Assembly (NCBI GenBank): GCA_016210295.1
Contig: JACQUM010000095.1
Location: 1-8,680, forward strand
From: Chloroflexota bacterium
GTDB lineage: Bacteria > Chloroflexota > Dehalococcoidia > UBA6926 > JACQUM01
Direction: 5' to 3'
DNA length: 8,680 nt
The position numbers and the translations under genes were made by a program. Below, in pieces: positions 1-6,934 of the stretch. Below the pieces are notes generated by a model. It was given only the letters and a program-made list of their open reading frames with translations, ran no database searches and was not told the DNA's origin. Within the stretch, counting starts at the first letter, position 1. Each line of letters starts with the position of its first letter.

Positions 1-1
1 C

Positions 2-1291
2 TGGTACGCCGTCGGCCCCGCCTCTGTCCAGCGCAGCGCCGGAGCCGAGGTCATCGTCAACATCAACGGCTCGCCCTACTACCGGAACAAACGGGAGACC
101 CGGTACAAGATGCTGGCCACCCGGGCGGCGGACAACGGCCTCTTCGTCTGCTACGTGAACACGGTGGGAGGCCAGGACGAGCTCGTCTTCGACGGCGACA
201 GCATGGTCTTCGATTGCACGGGCTCTCTGCTGGCGGAGGGGAAACAGTTCCAGGAGGACCTCATCGTCGTGGAGATGGACGTGGACCAAGTGCTCAGCGC
301 TCGCCTCCACGATCCGCGATGGCGCAAGATTCCCAACGGCGTCCAGCAGAGCTGGGCACGGCACGAGGTCATCACCGTCTCGACCGCTCCCGCGACGAGG
401 AGGCGGCCTTTCCCTCCTCGGGAGCCCTTTGTTCCCTTGGACCCCGTGGCGGAGGTGTATCAGGCCTTGGTGATGGGGACGGGCGACTACTTGCGGAAGA
501 GCGGCTTCCGCAAGGTCATCGTGGGCCTCTCAGGAGGGATCGACTCCGCCCTTACCGCCGCCATCGCCTCCGACGCCCTGGGCCCCGAAAACGTGGTGGG
601 CGTCACAATGCCGTCGCAGTACTCCTCGACGGGCAGCGTCGACGACTCCGCCAGCCTGGCGCGCAACCTGGGCATCCAGCTCTTCACCATTCCCATCAAG
701 CCCGCCTACCAGACTTATATGGGGGCGCTCTCCGAGGTCTTCGCGGGGACGGAGCCCAACGTGGCCGAGGAGAACATCCAGGCCCGCATCCGCGGCAACC
801 TGCTCATGGCGATCTCCAATAAGTTCGGATGGATCCTCCTGACGACGGGGAACAAGAGCGAGTACGCCACCGGCTACACGACCCTCTACGGCGACATGGC
901 CGGGGGCTACGCGGTGATCAAGGACGTGCCGAAGACCCTCATCTACGAACTGGCCCAACACCGGAACCGCGTCGCGGGGCATGACCTGATCCCCCAGGCT
1001 ATCCTGGACAAGCCCCCCTCCGCCGAGCTGCGGCCAGGCCAGTTGGACACCGATAGCCTGCCACCCTACCCTGATCTCGACCCCATCCTCAAGCTGTACG
1101 TGGAGGAGGACCGAAGCCCCACCGAGCTGGTGGAGATGGGCTTTGACGAGGCGATTGTCCGGAGGGTGGTGACGCTGGTGGACCGGAGCGAGTACAAGCG
1201 GCGCCAGGCCCCTCCGGGCGTGAAGATCACGCCCCGCGCTTTCGGCAAGGACCGCCGCCTCCCCATCGTCAACAAGTTTTCGCCCTTCTAG
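2..1291 (+). CDS. nadE: Glutamine-dependent NAD+ synthetase, 3' part (5' end outside window)
   Basis: The enzyme amidates nicotinic acid adenine dinucleotide to NAD+ using ATP and glutamine-derived ammonia, in the cytoplasm, as the last step of NAD biosynthesis. The frame is open from the first bases, so the gene is truncated at its 5' end; 429 residues are visible. Visible residues 1-90 are the end of the nitrilase-like glutaminase domain (GAEVIVNINGSPYY, then a segment with KRETRYKMLATRAADN). The catalytic glutaminase Cys would lie just upstream of the window. The synthetase domain follows: PP-loop SGGIDS at visible residues 177-182, TGNKSEYATGY near 281-291, TLYGDMAGG near 293-301, and the usual C-terminus with FGKDRRLPIVNKF. 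All ATP-pyrophosphatase motifs are intact. Glutamine-dependent NadE proteins are usually about 550-580 residues, so roughly 130-150 are missing. It ends 225 bp before the recA start. Family assignment is certain. Confidence 0.96.
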   Translation, partial: WYAVGPASVQRSAGAEVIVNINGSPYYRNKRETRYKMLATRAADNGLFVCYVNTVGGQDELVFDGDSMVFDCTGSLLAEGKQFQEDLIVVEMDVDQVLSARLHDPRWRKIPNGVQQSWARHEVITVSTAPATRRRPFPPREPFVPLDPVAEVYQALVMGTGDYLRKSGFRKVIVGLSGGIDSALTAAIASDALGPENVVGVTMPSQYSSTGSVDDSASLARNLGIQLFTIPIKPAYQTYMGALSEVFAGTEPNVAEENIQARIRGNLLMAISNKFGWILLTTGNKSEYATGYTTLYGDMAGGYAVIKDVPKTLIYELAQHRNRVAGHDLIPQAILDKPPSAELRPGQLDTDSLPPYPDLDPILKLYVEEDRSPTELVEMGFDEAIVRRVVTLVDRSEYKRRQAPPGVKITPRAFGKDRRLPIVNKFSPF

Positions 1292-1298
1292 GAGCCAT

Positions 1299-1345
1299 CG
1301 CAAGCACCCTCACCCTCTTGTCCCCTCTTCCTGACCCAGGGGGGA
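1299..1345. repeat. C-rich/G-rich imperfect dyad after nadE
   Basis: A run of CCCTC, CCCC and CCTGACCCAGG blocks is followed by GGGGGGAGGGAG, able to fold into an imperfect GC-rich stem just after the nadE stop. It resembles a degenerate version of the perfect palindrome at 7595-7624, sharing the CCCTCACCC and CTTCCTG blocks. It may serve as a 3' structure for nadE, but no T-tract follows, so it is not a clear intrinsic terminator. The homology to the other element is judged by eye only. Confidence 0.3.
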
Positions 1346-1372
1346 GGGAGTAAGGCTGGGGGATACGCCCAT

Positions 1373-1387
1373 CCCGCCGCAGGCGGG
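1373..1387. repeat. Short GC hairpin upstream of recA
   Basis: CCCGCC and GGCGGG form a perfect 6-bp stem around a GCA loop, between nadE and the recA promoter. No T-tract follows. It could stabilise the nadE mRNA 3' end; its function is unknown. Confidence 0.35.
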
Positions 1388-1437
1388 CGAAGAATCCGAG
1401 CTTCTATCATGCTCTCGAACATCTGTGCCAGGTTCGC

Positions 1438-1467
1438 TTGTCTCCGATGTTGAGGACGTGCTACTAT
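1438..1467 (+). promoter_or_regulatory. Candidate sigma-70 promoter of recA
   Basis: TTGTCT at 1438-1443 and TACTAT at 1462-1467 are spaced by 18 bp, each matching 4 of 6 consensus positions. Transcription would begin near 1474, giving a roughly 43-nt leader before the ATG at 1517. That rules out the upstream in-frame ATG at 1466, which lies inside the -10 box. GAAC at 1417-1420 and GTTC at 1432-1435 form an imperfect dyad just upstream of the -35, a possible but weak LexA site. Confidence 0.45.
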
Positions 1468-1491
1468 GGTAGAACTCACAGCCTCAAGCCC

Positions 1492-1510
1492 GCCCGCGAG
1501 CGGGCAGGTG
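1492..1510 (+). promoter_or_regulatory. Hairpin abutting the recA ribosome binding site
   Basis: GCCCG (1492-1496) and CGGGC (1501-1505) pair around a CGAG loop. The Shine-Dalgarno-like AGGTG (1506-1510) starts at the very next base, six bases before the ATG at 1517. The spacing supports 1517 as the recA start. A hairpin touching the ribosome binding site could modulate translation; this is inference. Confidence 0.4.
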
Positions 1511-1516
1511 CTCAAC

Positions 1517-2563
1517 ATGGTGACGGAGAAGGAGAAAGCCCTCGAACAGGCGGTAGCCTCTATCGAACGCGCGTTCGGGAAGGGATCCGTGATGCGCTTC
1601 GGAGAGGCATCCCGTCGCCTCGTGGTGGACACGATCCCCACCGGCTCCCTGGCCCTCGACCTGGCTTTGGGAGTCGGCGGCGTCCCGCGAGGACGGGTGA
1701 CCGAGATCTTCGGGGCGGAGGCGGCGGGAAAATCCACCCTGGCCCAGCACATCATCGCTGAAGCGCAGAAGCAGGGTGGCACCGCCGCTTACCTCGACGC
1801 CGAGCACGCTCTCGATCCTGGCTACGCCACAGCCTGCGGCGTCAAGCTGGACGATCTCCTCATCTCGCAGCCGGACGATGCGGAGCAAGCCCTGGAGATC
1901 GCCGAGGCGCTGGTGAACAGCGCGGCCGTGGACGTTGTCGTGGTGGACAGCGTCGCTGCTCTGGTGCCGCGAGCGGAGCTGGAGGGCCACATGGGGGACA
2001 CTCATATCGGCCTGCAAGCCCGTCTGATGTCCCAGGCCCTCCGCAAGCTGACGGGTACGGTGCATCGAACGCAGACTGCGGTCGTCTTCCTCAACCAGCT
2101 CCGGGAGAAGGTGGGAGTCCTGTTCGGCAATCCCGAGGTCACCCCCGGCGGGCGAGCCCTGAAGTTCTACGCCTCCGTCCGCATCGACCTGCGACGTCTC
2201 GAGTCGATCAAACAGGGGTCGGAGGTCGTCGGTCTGCGCGTGCGGGCGCGGGTTGTCAAGAACAAGGTCGCTCCTCCGTTCCGGACCGCCGAGTTCGACA
2301 TCCTCTTCAGCCAGGGTATCAGCAAGGAAGGGGACCTCATCGACCTTGGAGTGAGGATGGGGGTGCTCAAAAAGAACGGCGCCTTCTTCTCCTACGCGGA
2401 GACACGCCTCGGCCAGGGAAAAGAGAACGCACGGCAGTTCCTGCGGCAGAACCAGGAGATCGCCCACGCTCTGGAGGCGACTATCCGTCAGCGCTTTCTG
2501 GATACTCCTGGCTACGGGACTCCCCTCGTTACAGACGCGGAGGACGAGCAGGAAGAAAAGTAG
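1517..2563 (+). CDS. recA: Recombinase RecA
   Basis: RecA is the ATP-dependent strand-exchange protein of homologous recombination and the co-protease that triggers LexA cleavage; it works in the cytoplasm as a filament on single-stranded DNA. The start at 1517 gives 348 residues. It places the functional residues exactly at E. coli numbering: Walker A GAEAAGKS at 66-73, catalytic Glu96 (DAEHALDP), Walker B Asp144 (VVVVDSVAAL) and Gln194 in FLNQLREK. The L2 DNA-binding loop reads GNPEVTPGG and the C-terminus is acidic (DAEDEQEEK). An in-frame ATG at 1466 would add 17 residues but sits inside the likely -10 box. Two small departures from common RecA are Ser in place of Thr at the end of Walker A (AGKS), and His158 where E. 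coli has Glu in loop L1 (EGHMGD). No recX follows; a strong terminator closes the gene. Identity is certain. Confidence 0.98.
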   Translation: MVTEKEKALEQAVASIERAFGKGSVMRFGEASRRLVVDTIPTGSLALDLALGVGGVPRGRVTEIFGAEAAGKSTLAQHIIAEAQKQGGTAAYLDAEHALDPGYATACGVKLDDLLISQPDDAEQALEIAEALVNSAAVDVVVVDSVAALVPRAELEGHMGDTHIGLQARLMSQALRKLTGTVHRTQTAVVFLNQLREKVGVLFGNPEVTPGGRALKFYASVRIDLRRLESIKQGSEVVGLRVRARVVKNKVAPPFRTAEFDILFSQGISKEGDLIDLGVRMGVLKKNGAFFSYAETRLGQGKENARQFLRQNQEIAHALEATIRQRFLDTPGYGTPLVTDAEDEQEEK

Positions 2564-2607
2564 GCCGCTACCTTCATCGTTCGTTCACCGTTTGGGAGGA
2601 GTCAGCA

Positions 2608-2640
2608 AGGCTGTGAGGGCTTCACAGCCTTCGTTTTTTG
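2608..2640 (+). terminator. Rho-independent terminator after recA
   Basis: AAGGCTGTGA (2608-2617) and TCACAGCCTT (2623-2632) form a perfect 10-bp stem around a GGGCT loop, followed by CG and six T (2635-2640). This is the clearest terminator in the window. It separates recA transcription from rny, so rny should have its own promoter or depend on readthrough. Confidence 0.9.
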
Positions 2641-2742
2641 GAAGGGGAGAGAAGACCGGGAGTTTACACGGTGGCTCACCTGGGGTGTCTCGCTCCAGAG
2701 GTAGAGCGGAAAGAACATTCTCGGAGAAGGAAGGGGTTTCCC

Positions 2743-4278
2743 ATGAACGTAGAACTCATTGTGCTGCTCCTGCTCCTCTTGGGAGCCGGGGCCCTGGGTG
2801 GAGGGATCGGTTTCCTCCTGGCGCGAACGGTGGCGGCCCAGCGGGCCCGCAAGGCCGGAAGCGATGCGGAGCGGGTCCTTTCCGAGGCCCAGGCCAAGGA
2901 GAAGGAGACCCTCCTCAAGGCGGCGGAGGAGGCGCTGCGCGTTCGGAATGCCGCCGAGGCTGAGGTCCGCGATCGCCGTGCCGAGATCCAGCGACAGGAG
3001 CGCCGCGTCTCCCGCAAGGAAGAGCAGATCGACAACCGCCTCGAGGCGCTGGACCGCCGGGAGAAGGCGGCGGGGGAGAAGGAGAAGGGTCTGGAAGGCC
3101 TGCGTGCCGAGATCGCACAGCTAAAAGATCGCCAGATCCAGGAGTTGGAGCGGGTCGCGCAGCTCACCTCGGAGCAGGCGCGGGAGCTTGTGCTGGCGCG
3201 GCTGGAAGATGAGCTCAAGGTGGAGGCGACTCGCCGGGTGCGCCAGACGGAGGCGGAGATTCGAGAATCGATCGCCGAGCGAGCGCGGGAGATCGTTGGT
3301 TCGGCTCTCCAAAGCTACGCCGGCGACGTGGTGTCGGAGATGACCACCAGCGTCGTCTCCCTGCCCAACGACGAGATGAAGGGGCGGCTCATCGGCCGCG
3401 AGGGCCGCAACATCCGCGCCTTGGAGAACGCTACGGGGGTCAACCTCATCGTGGACGACACTCCGGGGGCGGTGACCCTCTCTGCCTTCGACCCGGTCCG
3501 AAGGGAGGTCGCGCGCGTGGCCGTCGCCAAGCTCGTTCAAGACGGCAGGATCCAGCCTGCCCGGATCGAAGAGGTGGTGGAGAAGTCCCAGCAAGAGGTG
3601 GACGGGATCGTTCGCAAGGCGGGCGAGGAAGCCGCCTTCGAGACCGGCGTCCACGGGCTCCCCGCGGAGCTGATCAACCTGTTGGGGCGGCTCAAGTTCC
3701 GTTACAGTTACGGCCAGAACGTCTTGACCCATAGCACCGAGATGGCCCACATCGGCGCCGTCATGGCCGCGGACCTGCGCGCCAGCGGCGACATCGTGCG
3801 GAGGGGGGCGCTCCTCCACGACATTGGGAAGGCCCTGAGCCACGAGGTGGAAGGGCCGCACGCCCAGATCGGCGCGGAGCTCGCGTCGCGCTACGGCCTC
3901 CCTCCCAAGGTAGTCAACTGCATCGCCAGCCACCACGGGGACGTGCCGGCCACTTGCGTGGAGGCGTTCATCGTCCAGGCGGCCGATGCCATTTCCGGCG
4001 GCCGGCCCGGAGCGCGGCGGGAGAACGCCGAGGCCTACGTGAAGCGCCTGGAGACCCTGGAGCAGATAGCCACCGGCTTCGAGGGCGTGGAGAAGGCCTA
4101 CGCCATCCAGGCGGGGCGGGAGATCCGGATCATGGTGAAGCCGGACTCCGTGGACGACTTGCAGGCGACCCGCATAGCCCGGGACGTGGCCAAGAAGATC
4201 GAGGAGTCGCTCCAGTACCCTGGGCAAATCAAGGTGGTCGTCATCCGGGAGACGCGGGCCACCGATTATGCCCGCTAA
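2743..4278 (+). CDS. rny: Ribonuclease Y
   Basis: RNase Y is a membrane-anchored endoribonuclease that starts mRNA decay in many bacteria without RNase E. The start at 2743 follows a purine-rich site (GGAGAAGGAAGGGG) and gives 511 residues, the normal family length. An N-terminal membrane helix (about residues 6-28, LIVLLLLLL onward) is followed by a long charged coiled coil (about 30-200), a KH RNA-binding domain with GRLIGREGRNIR (about 215-225), and an HD domain with the metal-binding His-Asp pair in LLHDIGKALSHEVEG (HD at 359-360). The C-terminus VVIRETRATDYAR is the family signature. An in-frame ATG at 2638 would put a polar 35-residue tail before the anchor and lies at the recA terminator T-tract, so it is rejected. 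The PHP gene starts 29 bp downstream, probably co-transcribed. A TTTACA at 2663-2668 is the only -35-like site I see upstream, with no good -10. Confidence 0.97.
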   Translation: MNVELIVLLLLLLGAGALGGGIGFLLARTVAAQRARKAGSDAERVLSEAQAKEKETLLKAAEEALRVRNAAEAEVRDRRAEIQRQERRVSRKEEQIDNRLEALDRREKAAGEKEKGLEGLRAEIAQLKDRQIQELERVAQLTSEQARELVLARLEDELKVEATRRVRQTEAEIRESIAERAREIVGSALQSYAGDVVSEMTTSVVSLPNDEMKGRLIGREGRNIRALENATGVNLIVDDTPGAVTLSAFDPVRREVARVAVAKLVQDGRIQPARIEEVVEKSQQEVDGIVRKAGEEAAFETGVHGLPAELINLLGRLKFRYSYGQNVLTHSTEMAHIGAVMAADLRASGDIVRRGALLHDIGKALSHEVEGPHAQIGAELASRYGLPPKVVNCIASHHGDVPATCVEAFIVQAADAISGGRPGARRENAEAYVKRLETLEQIATGFEGVEKAYAIQAGREIRIMVKPDSVDDLQATRIARDVAKKIEESLQYPGQIKVVVIRETRATDYAR

Positions 4279-4306
4279 GCGCGACCCGAGCCGCGGAGCC
4301 GCCGAG

Positions 4307-5152
4307 ATGATCGTGGACCTCCACCTGCACACGACCGCGTCGGACGGGGTCCTGGCGCCGAGCCAGCTTGTCCGGAGCGCCATCGAGGCGGGACTGGAGA
4401 TCATCGCCATCACCGACCACGACTCCACAGAGGGGCTGGGCGAGGCGTTTCAAACGGCCCGTGCCTATCCGCGCCTCGCCCTGATTCCCGGCATCGAGCT
4501 GGGCACGGACATCCCCGAGGGAGAGGCCCACATTCTGGGCTACTTCGTTGACTATCGGGACATCGAGCTTCAGAGGACGCTGGCCCGTTTCCGGGACGAC
4601 CGCATCGCCCGGGCCCGCGCCATGCTCGAACGCCTGGCCCGTCTGGGGATGCCCGTGGAGTGGGCCCGGGTAACGGCTATCGCGGGTGAAGCTGCCCTCG
4701 GGAGGCCCCACGTCGCCCATGCCATGGTGGAGAAGGGATATGTGGCGACGGTGCGGGAGGCCTTCGACCGTTTCCTCGGCTACGGACGCCCGGCCTACGT
4801 GGAGAGAGAGAAGTTCGCGCCCCCAGAGGCGATCTCTCTCATCCAGAGAGTGCATGGGCTGGCGGTGCTCGCCCATCCCATGTTCGTTCCTCACTTGGAC
4901 AGGTTGCTCCCCGCACTGGCAGAGGCGGGGCTGGAAGGGATGGAGACCTACTACGCCTTCGCTTCACCCGCGGTGCGACGGAGCCTGTTGAAGAAATGCC
5001 AGCGCCACGGCCTCTTCCCGACAGGGGGGAGCGACTACCATGGCCCCGGCCTCGCGGAGGAGTGCACCATCGGCGGCGCGGGCGTCCCACGGGAAGTTGG
5101 CGAGGCTCTGCTGGCGCGGGCGCCGGAGTGGGTGCGTTCCGCTCGCCCTTAA
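4307..5152 (+). CDS. PHP-domain phosphoesterase (YciV/TrpH-like)
   Basis: This is a metal-dependent phosphoesterase of the polymerase-and-histidinol-phosphatase family. Characterised relatives of similar size hydrolyse 3',5'-nucleoside bisphosphates or trim short RNA 5' ends (E. coli YciV/RNase AM), but the substrate here is inferred. The 281 residues carry all PHP motifs: DLHLHTTASDG (4-14), ITDHDS (35-40), PGIELG (61-66), AHILGY (74-79), GRPHVAHAM (132-140), VLAHPMF (187-193) and GGSDYHG (240-246). Metal ligands would be His6, His8, Asp13, His38, Glu64, His75, His135, His190, Asp243 and His245. The start at 4307 has GGAG eight bases upstream and begins directly with the PHP fold. An alternative ATG at 4268 would overlap rny by 11 bp and add 13 residues but lacks a good ribosome binding site. 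Adjacency to rny fits a role in RNA or nucleotide turnover. Confidence 0.9.
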   Translation: MIVDLHLHTTASDGVLAPSQLVRSAIEAGLEIIAITDHDSTEGLGEAFQTARAYPRLALIPGIELGTDIPEGEAHILGYFVDYRDIELQRTLARFRDDRIARARAMLERLARLGMPVEWARVTAIAGEAALGRPHVAHAMVEKGYVATVREAFDRFLGYGRPAYVEREKFAPPEAISLIQRVHGLAVLAHPMFVPHLDRLLPALAEAGLEGMETYYAFASPAVRRSLLKKCQRHGLFPTGGSDYHGPGLAEECTIGGAGVPREVGEALLARAPEWVRSARP

Positions 5153-5162
5153 GGGACCGTCC

Positions 5163-5261
5163 ATGGAGAAACAGGCGGCCTCCCTCCAGCGCGACGATGG
5201 TTCCTCGATCTCCTTAGAGGTCTACGTCTCCTCCGAGGCGCGGCAGCATGTCCGCTTCTGA
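5163..5261 (+). CDS. Possible 32-residue small protein
   Basis: A short frame starts with ATG ten bases after the PHP stop, with AAGGGA six bases upstream as a possible ribosome binding site. It ends 14 bases inside the next gene, in a different frame. The product (starting MEKQAASLQRDDGSS) is polar with no membrane segment or known motif. The overlap would suit translational coupling into the zinc-finger membrane protein, but a frame this short arises easily by chance in GC-rich DNA. Function unknown. Confidence 0.2.
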   Translation: MEKQAASLQRDDGSSISLEVYVSSEARQHVRF

Positions 5262-5739
5262 GTCGCTGGTCTGTCGGCGCCACCCGGCGGAGCGGACCTA
5301 CATCCGGTGCGGCAAGTGTGAGGAGCCCGTGTGTCCTCGGTGCATGGTGCATACGCCCGTAGGGGTGCGGTGTCCCAACTGCGTCACCTACGTCAAGGAC
5401 CCTATCTACGACGTCCGGACCACTGTCATCCTCAAGGCGGCCCTTGTCGGAGCGGGGCTCGCCCTGCTCGGCGGGGTGGCGTGGGGGCTCATCCAGCTGC
5501 TCCTCCCCTTCCTGTTCGTGCGGCTCCTGCTGGCGGGCGTCCTGGGCTACGCCATGGGCACAGTCGTCGGCGCATCGGCGAACAGGAAGCGGGGAGCCGC
5601 TCTTCAGGCCATCGCGGGAGGGAGCGTTCTCGGCGCCTTTCTCTTGGCGGCCTTCGTCGCTCCCTTTGCGGCCTTCAGCGTGTACAACCTTCTCGCGCTG
5701 ATCATCGGTGTGGTCACCGCGGTGTCGGCCGTGCGGTAA
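5248..5739 (+). CDS. B-box-type zinc-finger membrane protein
   Basis: The 163 residues start with a compact Cys/His-rich module: Cys9, His12, Cys21, Cys24, Cys29, Cys32, Cys42 and Cys45 in the pattern CxxH, CxxC, CPxC and CPNC. This resembles the B-box-like module that precedes rhomboid protease domains in many Gram-positive and Chloroflexota proteins (RCGKCEEPVCPRCMVHTPVG). From about residue 58 the protein is hydrophobic, with three or four membrane helices (about 60-80, 84-110, 117-141 and 145-162). There is no rhomboid GxSG serine motif and the protein is too short for a rhomboid fold, so it is not a protease. The start has GAGG nine bases upstream; an upstream start is unlikely because the first Cys is close to this Met. 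It lies 95 bp after the PHP gene. Function unknown; a metal- or redox-responsive membrane protein is possible. Confidence 0.85.
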   Translation: MSASESLVCRRHPAERTYIRCGKCEEPVCPRCMVHTPVGVRCPNCVTYVKDPIYDVRTTVILKAALVGAGLALLGGVAWGLIQLLLPFLFVRLLLAGVLGYAMGTVVGASANRKRGAALQAIAGGSVLGAFLLAAFVAPFAAFSVYNLLALIIGVVTAVSAVR

Positions 5740-5804
5740 GGGGAGGGGAGGGAGTCTATCCTTGGAGAGGTGTGGTCTCTTTACACTCCCCTGGTTGAGT
5801 GTCC

Positions 5805-5813
5805 TGTTAGAAT
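5805..5813 (+). promoter_or_regulatory. Extended -10 promoter element for tRNA-Gly
   Basis: TGT followed directly by TAGAAT forms an extended -10 box whose end is 12 bases before the mature tRNA 5' end. A recognisable -35 at 17-bp spacing is absent; TTACAC at 5781 is 21 bp away. A 6-bp inverted repeat (ACACTC at 5783-5788, GAGTGT at 5797-5802) lies between them. Confidence 0.45.
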
Positions 5814-5825
5814 AGAGTGCGGCGA

Positions 5826-5900
5826 GCGGGCGTAACTCAGTGGTAGAGTGTCTGCTTCCCAAGCAGAAAGTCGAGGGTTCAAATCCCTTCGCCCGCTCCA
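5826..5900 (+). tRNA. tRNA-Gly(CCC)
   Basis: A full cloverleaf is visible. The acceptor stem is GCGGGCG (5826-5832) with CGCCCGC (5890-5896), discriminator T and genome-encoded CCA (5898-5900). The D arm is ACTC/GAGT. The anticodon stem is TCTGC/GCAGA around loop TTCCCAA, giving anticodon CCC at 5858-5860, which reads GGG glycine codons. The T arm is GAGGG TTCAAAT CCCTT, closing with one wobble pair. The minus-strand gene's stop lies 18 bp beyond the CCA end. Confidence 0.97.
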
Positions 5901-5918
5901 GCCTCCACGGCAGCTGGG

Positions 5919-6617
5919 TCACACTCTTCGGCGTAGCGTCTCGGAGAGGCGCTGGAGAAAGGACGCGTACTCCTCCGGGCTAGCTTTCGAGTGCCCTGAG
6001 GCCACCGCCACTCGCTCGCCCTCGACGAGCTGGCCGAGACTGTTGATCTGGTCGCGGAGGGTTCTGTTTAGCGTCTGGAGCTGCTGGCCCTCTTGCTGCA
6101 GCGCTCTGGTTATCTCCAGTTGTTTTCCTGTAGCCAGTTGCTTCGCCACATCGCGCTGCTGCGTCGTCGTCACCACCAGGAGCCCGAGCTCGCGCAGTCG
6201 CGCGGCCATCTCGGTGAGCACGGACATGATGACGCCCATGACCAAGATGAATCCGACCTGAGTTGCGAGGTCGCGTAGCTCCGTGGGGCCTGGCTCGCGC
6301 CCGAAGATATACGGGGTCAACAGGAAGGGAATAGACGTCACCGCCGTGATGGCGACTGCCACCAGTCCCCCGGCGAACCTGAACACGAGCGCCGCGTACA
6401 CCACGATAAGTAAGAATTCGGCCTCGTGGAGCGCGTGCAGGCGCATGTAGGGAAGGTTGCCCAAGGGCTCGCGGAGGGCGGGCACATAGAGGGCATAGTG
6501 GAGCGCGAGATGGACGAGGAGAGCTGTGGCGATGATGACTGCGTGAGCTTTCCTGAAGCGCCTGTCAGTGAGAAAAGCTCCGCCTCGCTCAAGGAAGCCC
6601 AGGGGCTGCGATGCCAT
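5919..6617 (-). CDS. Four-helix membrane protein with coiled-coil tail (sensor-like, no kinase)
   Basis: The 232 residues begin after a perfect AGGAGG four bases before the ATG, so the start is well supported. A basic N-terminus (TDRRFRKAHA) leads into four predicted membrane helices (about 25-47, 62-80, 82-104 and 117-136), with His-rich LHALHEAEF at the start of helix 2. A charged coiled coil follows (about 137-200, rich in Gln, Arg and Leu) and the protein ends at LSETLRRRV. This layout matches the membrane input and linker of sensor histidine kinases, but no H-box, ATPase, GGDEF or methyl-accepting domain follows, and the stop is clean. It could be a stand-alone sensor partner, a truncated kinase, or an unrelated membrane protein. 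It is transcribed away from the UspA gene across a 317-bp shared region. Function unknown. Confidence 0.85.
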   Translation of the reverse strand: MASQPLGFLERGGAFLTDRRFRKAHAVIIATALLVHLALHYALYVPALREPLGNLPYMRLHALHEAEFLLIVVYAALVFRFAGGLVAVAITAVTSIPFLLTPYIFGREPGPTELRDLATQVGFILVMGVIMSVLTEMAARLRELGLLVVTTTQQRDVAKQLATGKQLEITRALQQEGQQLQTLNRTLRDQINSLGQLVEGERVAVASGHSKASPEEYASFLQRLSETLRRRV

Positions 6618-6934
6618 GTGTCCTCCTGTTCTGGTGGCGAGTTTTGTTACATATTATACATCTTATTATACGTTTGGGCTGCCCTCGTCAGACTCGCAAT
6701 AATGTCTGTCATCTAATCGGAGAGTCTGCACAAACCTGGAGTGGGAGAGGCAGCCAATGGCCGTGACGCTCACGCCCGCTCGCACCTGTGTCATGGTGGC
6801 TCTCCCAGAAACCCGCGACCTTCTTCTCGCCGCTGCGATAAAATAGAAATGCGGAGAGCGTGTATGCTGTAACTGGTGTTGGCCTGTTGGTCATCCGAAC
6901 CCGGCGCTGAATCGGAGCGACGAAAGGGGGCGCC
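6618..6934. other. Divergent intergenic region, four-helix membrane gene / uspA
   Basis: This 317-bp gap has the minus-strand promoter patch near 6653-6671. Next is an interrupted dyad: GGGAGA (6743-6748) plus GCCA (6753-6756), opposite TGGC (6797-6800) plus TCTCCC (6801-6806). Inside it is a perfect hairpin, CGTGA-CGC-TCACG (6762-6774). TAAAAT at 6839-6844 is a possible plus-strand -10 for uspA, without a clear -35. No protein gene is visible. Confidence 0.4.
6653..6671 (-). promoter_or_regulatory. Tandem TATAAT boxes upstream of the four-helix membrane gene
   Basis: On the minus strand, two perfect TATAAT hexamers (6665-6670 and 6653-6658) lie 12 bp apart, 36-53 bases upstream of the start codon, in the most AT-rich stretch of an otherwise GC-rich window. 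Neither has a convincing -35 at 16-18 bp. On the plus strand this appears as a 7-bp direct repeat, ATTATAC, at 6653-6659 and 6665-6671. A promoter is likely; which box is used cannot be told. Confidence 0.5.

Noticed and set aside
1466..1516. Upstream in-frame ATG for recA
   Set aside because: It falls in the candidate -10 box and shifts RecA residues away from the standard numbering; ATG 1517 has AGGTG at good spacing.
1484..2467. Minus-strand open frame of 327 codons opposite recA
   Set aside because: It is entirely antisense to an intact RecA and its product has no recognisable domain.
2638..2742. Upstream in-frame ATG for rny
   Set aside because: It lies at the recA terminator T-tract and would put a polar tail before the membrane anchor; ATG 2743 has a good ribosome binding site and gives the family length.
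3121..4428. Long minus-strand open frame (435 codons) opposite rny and the PHP gene
   Set aside because: It is a shadow of RNase Y in high-GC DNA; the plus frame has full domain motifs and the minus product shows none.
5149..5922. Minus-strand open frame of 257 codons spanning the zinc-finger gene and the tRNA
   Set aside because: It runs through a tRNA gene and its product is low-complexity and basic, typical of a GC-rich shadow frame.
5890..6781. Nine-base CGCCCGCTC shared by the tRNA-Gly 3' end and 6773-6781, as att sites flanking an integrated segment
   Set aside because: The match is too short for the GC content, and there is no integrase or phage gene between the copies.
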